Positions 19,702-31,700 of a DNA stretch of 64,000 nucleotides are shown here, in pieces. The DNA comes from Elephas maximus indicus. Lineage: Eukaryota; Chordata; Mammalia; Proboscidea; Elephantidae. Each line of letters starts with the position of its first letter. The stretch's first letter is position 1. The notes below the pieces were generated by a model. That model made no database searches, had not been told where the DNA came from, and saw only the letters and a list, made by a program, of their open reading frames with translations. A program made the position numbers and the translations under genes. The DNA lies in assembly GCF_024166365.1 (NCBI RefSeq), contig NC_064834.1, forward strand, positions 52,556,001-52,620,000, in the 5' to 3' direction.

Positions 19702-22700
19702 GTACCGTGCAGAGGGGCTGAGAAGGGGCCGGGTCGCGGGGGCAAGGGTATAAGGGAGGATTGAGGACGGCCGCTTTTCCAGTTCCCGCCATCCTCCGCG
19801 AGCTCAGGCCTTGCGTTCTGGGCCTGGCAAACCCCCGCCCCGCGTCCGCGCAGGGGCTTCTGGGACTACGAGTTTCTTTTTTTGTACTTGCGGAGCTGTT
19901 TGGGTCTAGGACCCCAGGGAGCCTGGGTGGCTACGGAGAACTCGCCTTAGGTAGACCGTGGTTTTTGTGCTTTGCGATAGCTTGACTCGGGGCCCTAACT
20001 GCCTGATGCATATTTAGGTCTTTTTCTCTACATTGTCGGTTTTACTGGTCCTAGTGGTTTAACAGTATAAAACTTTTCTATATTGTGGGTGAAGTTAGGT
20101 CAGGTGTAATGAGGAAAGCCTTCCACGAATTACATCTATATAGCCCAGTGTACACGATAATTTATACTTAACATATAGGTTTAGGAACGTGATATGGTTT
20201 CTCTTCCAGTAACTTTCAGCCTCTCTAGAGGCCAATTTCTTTGTAAAGATTTCGTGAACCAACTTTGTGAGAGATGTGTAATAAGATGGAGAATTTTATC
20301 AAATGACATCCTGTGTCGATAAAACGTGTTTAAATTCTATATGCACTTTTTTCTGTCTTTTTAAGTTTAAAAGCTTGTGACAAATTTAACAGTAAATTTA
20401 TGTTCTAATATTGTTGTACAGGTCCACAATGCCTTATTTTAATTCAGAAAGCTATGAAAATCAACTTTTCAGTAAGTTTGGCACCAAACCTCATTTGGCA
20501 GCTTAACCTGACTATAGTTGATGTAAGGCTATTTATGGTCTTTATCACATGAAGTGTGAATATTCTAAGTTTTACTGGGGAGTCTGAATGTGCAGCCCCA
20601 CACCCCACTTGGATGTACTTGGATACATCCAAGATAATAACCCCTTTCTAAAATGTGGTACTTTCAGAATTCTAATACAAATTTGGCCCCAGAAGTTTCA
20701 GATAAGGGTTTGTGAAGCTGTTGTAAATAATTAGTTTAAAAAAAAAAAACAGTTATAAAAACGTAGTGGACATTTCTGTGCACATGAACTTGCATAACTC
20801 TTCTTTCCTGAAAACTACATTGATGGCTATTTTAACAAATTTCTTGTTTTACTCAAAATCATTTTTGTTTTTCTGATGTATGTATTGAAAAGGAGTCTAA
20901 TACCTAATGTTTCAGGGAAGAAACATAGTATTGTACTTAGTACTTATTGTAAAAACATACTGTTATCTTGTTTCGAATTAGCTGCTTCTCTCTTCTTTCC
21001 CACCTCTGTTTCCTCAACCAGGAAGGCCTCATCCTTCCTTCTAAAGGACCCGTAAAAGGACCCGTAGCACCTCTTCCTTTACTCTTGGAGTTAATTTGCC
21101 AGATACAATTTATTTTATGTGAACAAATGCACAGATACTTCCTTAGCCTGTCACTCATTCATTTCTTACCACTTAGCTTTTCTTCCAACTTCTAAAACAT
21201 TGTGGATTCATTTCTTACCACTTAGCTTTTCTTCCAACTTCTAAAACATTGTGGATTCTAAGTAAAGATGGGCATTATTCTTCTAATGTAACCAGTAAAA
21301 CGTACAAGATGTAGAAAAAGCTTAACCTTCAAAAAAAAAAAAAAAAAGCTTAACCTTCAAGGGATTTGGATTGTTTAAGTTTTCTCTGCGCATTCCAACC
21401 TCACAGTAAATAAATGTTTAGGGAAATCTATAGTCAGCAGCTTATCCTCTTTCAGTAAGAACGAATAGATTTTAGAAAAATTTGCCGGAAAGTAATTTTT
21501 TTTCACTCTCCATGTAATAACATCCCATATATGCAACTGACAAATAACTCTAAATACATGAACAAATCAAAATACAAATTTGGTAATATGTTCCTATCTC
21601 ACTTTGTGTTCATCTCTCACTCCTGTTCAGAGAGTCTGTTCAGATGTCACTCAGTTTTGATAATCTCCATTATTCATTCAGCAAACATTTATTGAGCACT
21701 GTACTATACCAAGCTTTGGCGATATTAAGGAATAGGATCAGATCCCTGTCCTTAAGATCTTCATTCTACCACATAGCAGTGAACTTTTCAGTCTTAAGAA
21801 GCACTACTCTACCAATTCCCTGAATCCACGGTCCAGTCTTATCATTTTAGCATTATAGATTATATAAGCCTCATTTGTGCTGCTAACCAGAAGGTTGGTG
21901 GTTCAAGCCACCAGCCCCTTTGAGTGAGAAAGTTAGAGTAGTCTGCTTCCATAAAGATTTACAACCTTGGAAACCCTATGGAGTAGTTCTACTCTGGCAT
22001 ATAGGGTTGCTGTGAGTTGGAATGAACTTGAGGGCAGTGAGTTTGCTCTTTGGATTTTTGTGTTTGTATAAATGAACTCCTGAAGGAAGTGGTGAATCAT
22101 ATTTTCAGTTTTTTATAATCAGCTTAGCAAAGCATTATTTTCAGAACTTGATTATTTGAACCAGATAATGAAATCCAGCCTGTATTCTATAAATCTGACT
22201 CGCATTTGCCATTTAATCTGAATTACTGAGGTTTTAATATTTGCCTATGTGATACAATGTTAGTTATGCTTTTATTTTCAGAAATCAGTCAATTACAGAT
22301 TTCTTCAAACCAGCTTCAAAACAAGGTATGTATGCTGTTAATGTATTTCTTGCTGGGTCTTTTTGGGAAGAGGGGGATGGATTAAATTTTTAAACCAATT
22401 CTAAACTCTTAGATTAATTTGATTAAGCGTAGTGTTCGAAACTGGAAATATAACACAGATAAGCTTAAGTTCTAAATATGAAGAAAGTCTTTTTGCGGTT
22501 ACACTTTCTTACATTTAAAATACTATACTGGTCAATAATGTTCATAATGCATACTATTTTGATTCTCTAGTACAGTAATGTATTCATAAATAGAGCCATA
22601 GGAAGGTTGCATGATGTCCCAAAAGAGAGTTTTATGAAAGTAAGGCTATTAAAAAATAAACCATGTCTTAATATCTCTTCATGTCCCCCAGTAAAATTTA

Positions 22701-25700
22701 TATCATCATCCAAATATAATCTGTCTGAACATTTTTGTGGTAGCTTTTGTATAATTTAACATTTTGGTATTTCTAATAACATAATTTATATGTGTTTTAA
22801 TTGGTTATTTAGACAGACATATGTTGGATTCTCCACAAAAATCAAACATCAAATATGGAGGAAGTGGATTGTCCCACACTGGGACAGAACAGTTTAAAAG
22901 GAAATTATCCTCACCGGAAAAATCTAAACCCAAAAGGATGCCATCAGAAAAGAGCCCTATTTTAGAGGTTTTCATGAAAGGTGTTAAAGAGCACCATAAA
23001 GATCACAGTGTTCATGAATCACGTTGCCCTTGTGTGTCACTAGTCACCAAATTTTCAAAGGGGGTTACAGAAATGTATATGCCTTCTTCATATCGCTTGT
23101 CAAAAGAGATGAAGGCACGAAAGAAAAAACACCGATCTCCAGAGAGAAGAAAGTCCGTGTTCATGCATGAAAATAGCAGGAAGGAGAGTGACAGAGATCA
23201 AGACAAAAGGAATGCAGACTCCAAAGGTCAAGCCACAGTGGCAGAAGCTAATATCTTCAAGAACAACTCCAGAAGCCTTAGCAGGAGCAGTGTGTCCAGG
23301 CATCACTCAGGAGAAAGCCCACTTGGAGATAAGTTTCAGTCATCACTAGCATCTTATTGCAGAGAAAGAGCACTAAGGAAGATGAGAAAGGAGCAAATTA
23401 AGCAGAGAATCAACTCAGAAAATTCCTTCTCGGAAGCAAGCAATCTTTCCTTAAAATCCACTAGTATAGGAAGAAAATTTAAACCGAGGCAGGAACAAAC
23501 CGAGCAGAACAATGTCATACATGGAAAAAGTAATCTTTCAAACCTGGTATGTGCGATAGTTACTGAATTAACTTTGACTACTGCTGTATCATGTTTAGAA
23601 TACTATCTAAAAATATTAGTAATTGTTACATCATGTTGATATCTTTGAGGAAATGTTGATGCACAGTTTGTGTAGAAGTTGGTTTCATTAGATATCCTCC
23701 AGCTCCTTCATTCAGTTCAGTAAAGCCGTTCGCTTAATTTTTTCAGACGAAGAACAAAGACCTTAATCTGGAAATTAAGTGTTCTTTTTTGAAAAGTAAG
23801 TATAGGCATTTTCAGATTATGTTCTGCTGAAGGGAGACACTTGAGGAATGGAAACTCTAAAACAGGAAGAAATGGCTTAGAGCAGTGGTTCTCAAAATAA
23901 GGCTTCTAGACCAGTAGCATCAGCTGGACACATGTTAGAAATGCAGATTCTCAGGCCCCACCCCAGCTTTACTAAACTAAAAACGTTGGGGGGGTGGGTA
24001 GCCCAGCAATCTGATTAACAAGCCCTCCAGATGATTCTGATGCACTTTGAAGTTAGAGACCCACTGGTTTTAGAGTACAGTATGTCCCCAGATTACTTAG
24101 AGACAACTTAACCTTGTCCTTTAATGCTGTGTAACTTTGCCCTCACTTGGAAACAATTCACCCAGCCCCTGCTTGCAACAAATTCATCACAATCACCTTC
24201 ACACACAGCTTTTAAATTATTGAAAAGGCTTTGTGCCTTCTGTACTAAACCCACTGCCGTTGAGTCTATTCCAACTCAGCAACCCTAAAGGGCAGAACTG
24301 CCTCTTAGGGTTTCCAAGGCTGTAATTTTTATGGAAGCAGAGTGCCACTTCTTTCTCCCATGGAGTGGCTGGTGGATTTGAACTGTCGACCTTTTGGTTG
24401 GCAGCCGAGCTCTTTAACCACTGTGCCACCAAGGCTCTTTCTTGGACTAAACCACACCAAAAACGAAACTTGTTGATATTGAGTCTATTCCTACTCATAG
24501 CTAACCTATAGGACAGAGTAGGACTGCCCCATAGGGTGTCCAAGGAGCGGCTGGCTGGTGGATTCAAATTGCTGATGGTTTTGATTAACAACTGTAGCTC
24601 TTAACCCTTAACCACTGCACCACCAGGGCTCCTTGAACTAAAGTAAGGTTAAATGAAGAACCATATGCACTTGTTACAACTTACCTACAAATTTGACTTA
24701 AAGGCAGACTGGAATGGATCTGGTTCCTAACCTGGGGACTGCCTTGTATATAAATCTTAGAGAGTATGGGTCTTAGAAAACTTAGAAAATGCTCCAGATG
24801 TTAACTTTATCAGGTTTCTCCTTTCAGAATAGACCAAATTTATATCAGGTTAGCATAAAAAACTGTCCCTCTCCCCAAGGAAATCAAGTTGTGAAGTACA
24901 TCTGTTTCAAAGAGCTTCTCTGCATACAGGGCAAATAAAAACTAGATAATCAAGAAAATGCTAAGTTAATAAGGTACTATGAAATTTTAAAGCCAGATAG
25001 GCCAAAAATAAACCCAGCTGTGCAGTTCTAGGAGTAAATGGAAATTGTTGCATTGTATATTGCTGGAAAATATATTTGTGAATCCTTGGGCTGATTTGCA
25101 AGGAATTTGGTGCCTTTGCTAGTGAGATTTGCTAATGATCAATAGAGGTTAGACATTTTGGTTCATTTTTATAGGATTTCTGTGTTTGGTGGTACATCAG
25201 CACTTAAATAAAGTAAGTTGTGTCCATTTGATTGGTGAATATTAGGCTTGTTATTTCTAAATTAATCCTTTATCACAATAATGCTGTGTTCTAATATAAT
25301 TTTAACTTTTGTTATTAATATAAATTTCTAAACTAGTATTGTGAAAGGTAACTTTGTTTTTACAACATTTTTATACTAAAAATGCTCTTCATTTTTACAC
25401 TAAAACTTAAAATCTTTTACGTATTTTATTATAGAAGTTGGAATTACCTCCAGCTTGCTTTATTTAGTCTAGAAATCCATATTTAAATGTTATGAAGAAA
25501 ACTGCACATTCTTTACTGCCCCAACTCGTAATATAATTTTTTCTCCTTTTGTTAATAGGAAAATGGACATCTCTCAAGGAAAAGATCCTCTTCTGAATCA
25601 TGGGAACCTGCTTCAGGTAGAATCAATATGTTAAGTTTATGAATTTGTAAATGAATTTTTCTCTTTTAAAGGTCCTTTTTAAAAGTAAGTTTGTTTAAAC

Positions 25701-28700
25701 ATGCAGTCCCCTCCTTAGCGTTGAGTTGGGTGTCTTAGATTAGTTAAGAGTATCGGTAAAATTATAGTAGAGAAGAACAGCCCTTGCACTTACCATGTGT
25801 AACCTGTAGTTTACCTTGACCTTGCTCTGTCTTAAGTTTCTCACATGTATTGGTCATCTTGGTATTCAGTGTTCTTTTTCTGTATCACTGGCGGTGTTAA
25901 GAAGCATAATCTTTTATTCTTGGAATTGTGGAATAATATCTGAGATCTTGATACAATGTTAAAGATGATTCACATAAGGTTGAAACTATTATGATGATCC
26001 AAAACAGTTTCCCAATATTCTCAAAAGATCCCTTTTTAATATCAAGTTTCAAGGACTCGTACATGATACTAGTTTGTACTTTTAGTATCTATTGGTTGAA
26101 AAAATACAAAACAAACAGCTCCTGTTAACTCAGTGATTCTTAAAGTATCTTTATCTTTTTTGGTTAGAAAATAGGACGTTATAAAATTCAAGCACTGCAA
26201 AAATTTATAGGACAGAAAATGAAACACGTCCGGAAATAACAACTGTTAATAGTTTGGTGTATCAGATTTTTTTTTTCCTGCTATGACTACAAACTTTGAA
26301 AAACAGACTTTACAAATTTTCCTGTTCAGCAAGATAAATTGGACATGATAATAATAGCTAACATTTATTGGGCACTTATGTGCCATCTCTGTTCTCTGCT
26401 TTTAATTTATTTGCTCCTCACAATCTTATAATTACTCTCACAGATGAAAAAACAAGAGTACAGAGACAAAGTTCTGATTCGTTTTTTAGGTTGTGCGTAA
26501 TACTCCATCTTCTGGTATATTCTAGAGGGTTATTGCATTTTGACCAAGTGTCCCGAGTGTTAAAATCAACCTTAGTCAGGGCTGAAACCATATTTCACCA
26601 TCGCAGAAGGAATTTCTAGAATACAAAAATAAATCTGAAGTTGTATGTGGTTTTTTCTTTAAAAAAACTCTTAAAATGTTTGGATTTTAATAGTTAAATT
26701 TTAGTGAATTTTGATGTTATAGTACAGGAACAACAATTTACCAGCCTCAAGATTGTTCCTGCGCTCACTGTACTGCATATTTGTGATAGTAAATAGATCA
26801 TCACTGCATTGGGGTGAGTAGAAGAACAGAATGTTTTCAGCAGCTCCATCAGTTTAAGGGACTTGCGGTGGTGGTGTTGCCACCAGGTTGTTCAGCTTTC
26901 CGTTTTGTCTGGTAATGACTAAGATTAAAAAAAAACTCAGTTCCTGGGTTTGCAGATTTTGTCAGTGGTAGCTGAAATAGTTTCATTTGTACAATCCCCC
27001 ATTCTGCATTTTTTGAGTACTGCTTTAAAAAGATGTTTGCCTCACATTTTCAGAGGCAGACTTAAGATGATTGCCTTCACTTGTATTTTTCTTGCTAATA
27101 TTTTGGGGTATATTTTGTAAGCGTCATTAATTTTTACAATTAATAATAATTATAACATTTTATTCTTCTAATGATAAATATGCATTTATACTTCAGTTGA
27201 CCGACAGGATTTCAGTATATAAAGAACAGAAGGGGATTTTTCACTCTAGAATGAAAAATCCCTAGGAATGCTTATCTTTATCAGGTTGTGAATAGATACT
27301 ACAGATGCAGATGGCGTATCTTGTTCATATTAGTGTTACGCTTCTCAGTTGTGATGGTGATATACACGCTCACATGATCATTAAACACATGAAAAGGGCA
27401 GGGATTTCAGAAATCTTGTGGAGTAGGTATTTGGCTCTTTGGTCTTCCAGAGGCTGTGTCCTTTGACTGAATTTTGAGGTCAAATTTAATCTATCCTGGT
27501 ACATTCATTAGTAATAGTCCCCAAACTAATTATTTATAACCAAATAATGGACATTTGGATTTTTCCTCTTTACAAACTTAACCCCTCTCTTAACCGAGTA
27601 TTTTATGTTTCAGTCTTTCATATATCAGTGTTGTTGACCCCAACTCATGGCAACCCCATACACAACAGAACGAAATGCTGCCTGGTCCTGTGCCGTCCCC
27701 CTGATTGGTTAGGGGTCGGACCATTGTGATCCATAGGGTTTTCACTGGCAGATTTTGAAAGTAGATCGCCAGGCCTTTCTTCCTAATCTGTCTTAGTCTG
27801 AAAGCGCCACTGAAGCCTGTTCAGCATCTTAGCAACATGCAAGCTTCTGCCAACAGATAGGTGGGTGGTGGCTGTGCCTGAGATGCAGCCTAAGAATTAA
27901 GCCCAGGTCTCCCACGTGGAAGGCAAGGATTCTACCACTGAACCATATCAATAGATTTGAAAAAATATCGATTCCGACTCATGGTGACCCTATAGGACAG
28001 AGTAGAGCTGCCTCATAGGGTTTCCAAGGCTGTAAATCTTTGTGGAAACAGATGGCTATATCTTCTTCCCTCAGAACAACTTGTGGGTTCGAACCGCAGA
28101 CCTCTTGTTAACAGCCAAGTGCTTTAACTCTTAGGCCACCAGGCTCCCTTCTACAGGCTGTAAAAGAGTATAAAAGGAATCATGAAATTTTTTAAGTTAA
28201 TTCACTGCCCTAAAGAACTTGCGGAAGGGAATCCTGCCTGTAGTACCAATTCACATTTCTTTAATTCTAAATGTTAAAAGTTCTTTAAGCTGATTTGTCC
28301 TAAGTATTTCCCACACATTTTTCCTCTTGGATAAGTCTGACCAAAGCAAGCTTTCTCATTAGTAGCTGTGTGTAAATTATCTGACTTCTATAACCCCTTG
28401 CTGTTGAGTCAGTTCCAACTCATAGCAACCCTGTAGGATATAGTAGAATCGCCCTGTAGGGAAAATGAAACAAAATTTGAACTGGCTGCTCAGTAGCTAT
28501 CTTCTCTGTAACCCTAAATTTAAAATTGAGATTATCAGTGTAAGTCTACCCTAAGTCTTTTACTTTTCTTAGCCATTTAATTTATCTTCTTGCACTGTAA
28601 GTGGCCCAGTCATTTAACTGCTGAGAACAGTGGGCATGGGATGCTTTGTTCAGGTAGTGGGTGATATTTGTAAAAGAATGGAGATAGGGACTCTTATTTG

Positions 28701-31700
28701 TTTATACATTGTTTGAATAATTATTCGTTACTGTAAATTGAATTTTCCAGATTGAGTTGATCAAGCAATTCAGATAATAACTGTGTAACTCTTGGTTCAA
28801 GTTCATTTTTTTTAATTGAACTGTTGGGGAGTGGGGACACGTGTCAATATTCAGAAACTTGGTATAGGGTAACTTGATTTTGAGAATACTGATTATACAA
28901 AGAGTGACTTTATAATGAACAGTGAATATTAAGAGTAAATTAATGAAACATTTTTTAAGCACAATAAGAAATTTTTTTAAACTGATTAACTCAAATATAT
29001 GTGGTTATTAAAGTGCTTTAGGGTGGAGCTCCTAACACACAGACAGCTGTAGAGAGATACATAGGAAAGAATAAATAATAATTAAATGCTAGGTGGAAGA
29101 CTTGGGTGAATTATTTTGAAAAATTAAAATTTGTCTGCCTTCTACTAGTTATTCTGCATGTGTTTTAAGGAACTGTAAATGTAGATGTACAAGTCTTAAA
29201 TTCCTGAAACCAGGTCGTTCTTGATCTAAAAAAAAAAATATATGTCTACTTCGAGGGAACATGCTTTTGGAATTCTTTTATTGGTACAACTATATAATTT
29301 TTATATTTCTTTAACACTAGTATTTTTCAGTTAATAAATAATAGTATTTTTTTTTCCTTATTACATATGTAGTGAGTAATCTCAGCCTAAGCTTTTAGAA
29401 TTTAGGCATTTCTTCAGGGTGTTCTAGATGCTCATTGAATAACCTTTACTAAGATAGGAAAGTATACTTTTCACTAATCTGGCAAAAATTTAATTTTAGC
29501 AGGCTCTAAGAATAAATTCCTTGACAAAAGAAAAAGGAACTCTATGAACTCAGATCTGAAAAGCACAAGGGAGTCTATAATACCAAGAGCAAAAGAGTCC
29601 TTCCTTGAGAAGCATCCTGATGGACCACATCGGAGAGAGAAGTTTATAAGACACATCGCACTGAAGACACCTGGTGATGTGTTGCGTTTGGAAGATATAT
29701 CCTCCAAGGAATCAAATGATGAAGCTGATCCCTCCTCTGCAGGCTTGGCACCTTCACACTCTGGCCACCATTCTTCCAGGAATAATGACCAGATCTGTGT
29801 GGCAAGTACCAAAGAGACTAAGATGCAGAAACCCCACTTGTCTTCACCTCAGGAAAAATCTGCAGTTAAAAAAGCTAGCAACCTTCAGAAAAATAAAACT
29901 GCTAGCTCTGGGACATCAAAGGAGACAAAACTTCTACCATTACTTTCCCATGTTCCAAGTGCTGGTTCCTCTCGGGTACCATTAAATGCTAAAAATTGCA
30001 CTCTTCCAGTCTCTAAAAAAGATAAAGACCGTTCCTCATCTAGAGAATGTTCTGGGCATTCTGCAGAGTCCTCCAAACACAAGGAACACAAATCAAAGAC
30101 TAATAAGGCTGATTCTGATATATCTTCAGGGAAGGTGTCTGGGGAATCTTTGCATTCAGAATGTGGCACTCCTACCAGGTCTCCTCCGGCTGCTTTGGAA
30201 GTTGTGCCATGTATCCCAAGCTCTACTGCTCCTTCAGATAAGGCCCCTCCAGATAAAGAGAGTTCAGGAAATCCCAATGCAGGTAGCAGTGCACTGAAAA
30301 GGAAACTAAGGGGTAATTTTGATAGTGATGAAGAAAGTTTAGATTACAACCTAGACAGTGATGAGGAAGAGGAAACACTAAAATCACTGGAAGAAATAAT
30401 GGCTTTGAACTTCAGTCAGACTCCTGCAACCACAGGAACGTCTCCTGTTCTTCCCAAGGGGCTTAGACCTCAGTCATCAGATAATACAGTAAGTAGTTCC
30501 AGGATATTCATCTCTACTTGAAGAGGGGAAGATGGGTGGGTTAGTGAAAGAAGAACAGATTTTAGAGCTTATTTTAAAATTTAGTATTTGCTGTGATTTA
30601 TAATTGAACTGAAACTGGTACAGCTCTTGTTTGGCTAATGAGTTTCCAATATCTTTAGTTTTATTACTGTAAATCAGTGGTCTCCAAACTTTTTTGATCA
30701 CATACAGTTTTATTAGGTAAAAAAAAAAAAAAAAAAATTGAGCATGTACTCCAATATATATGTATAAATTGTAGATTATATACATGTACCACTATACTAC
30801 TGTATACTTTCTAAAACATGCAGAAATAATTTAAAATGAAGAGGAAAAAAGTATTTTCCTGTAGAAGTTATATAGAGGTTACTATATACTAAGTTCTGGA
30901 GTCTCTATAGAAGTTCCATATAAATAGAAGTTCTATTATTTTCTTCCTGCACCCCAATGGATCACCTTGCACACCCCCTGCTTTGGAGACCACTGCTGTA
31001 AATGAAGGTAGAGTGTAGAAATGTTGTTAATTGTGGTGTGCAGTTTTATTTATAAAGTGCTTCCTTCATTCTCTCTTGGGAATTAGCTGAATTAAATTCT
31101 TAGGTGTCTGTAAAATTTGATGGGGAAGGTGCTAATGTTCCATGGTAACACCAAAAATAAGTGTTACTCCCCTGAAATAGTGTTTGAAAGTAAATAGAGG
31201 GTAGTCACTGAGCCCTTGGGTATTTGCATTTGGTTCCTTGTAACTAACATGATTCTCTATAAGTAGTAGTTTTCCTTAAAGGTGGTAAAATTAAATTGCC
31301 TGCAATATAAAATACTAGATTTAATTAAAGCATGATGGTGAAAATTCTCTTTTAAGAAAGGTATCATGGCTCAGGTTACTGAAATAGAAAATAATCTTTA
31401 GTACTCTGAATAATTTAAACACCCCGGTTCTTCTACTGAGATATGTTGTAAAGTATTTCTAAATTTTTTTCTTCTAGGAACATGTTCATAGTGGAACTTA
31501 TACAAATACTTTAGAGCGTCTAGTGAAGGAGAAGGAAGACACTCAAAGGTTAGCATCATGCTTAGTTTGTTAAATTTAACATCTTGCTTGTTTGAAGTGT
31601 GGTTTGTCCCAGACTGACATTACAGAGCTATTTTTCTCAAGTTTTCAGAGTTGCCCTATTGGCACACCTCCATTCTGCTTTCTTTATGGCTTACTTTTAA

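Larger units (their letters stand above)
19030..19900 (+). promoter_or_regulatory. CpG-island promoter of SLF2
   Basis: GC-rich block with many CpG dinucleotides and no TATA box. Visible candidate elements are CACGTG (19,219-19,224), a CCAAT box (19,336-19,340), a GC/KLF-type CACGCCCCCTCC (from 19,366) and ETS-type ACTTCCG (about 19,412) and CCGGAA (about 19,315). This composition is usual for a broadly expressed housekeeping-type gene. The transcription start is not visible; I infer it lies around 19,380-19,430. Confidence 0.85.

Noticed and set aside
27880..27945. tRNA-Gly gene on the - strand
   Set aside because: B-box and anticodon-side similarity is clear, but the acceptor stem is missing and the sequence runs into an RTE-like SINE body.
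29474..30277. Antisense open frames of 112-130 codons over exon 5
   Set aside because: They are complementary shadows of the strongly supported SLF2 exon 5, without own splice or start support.
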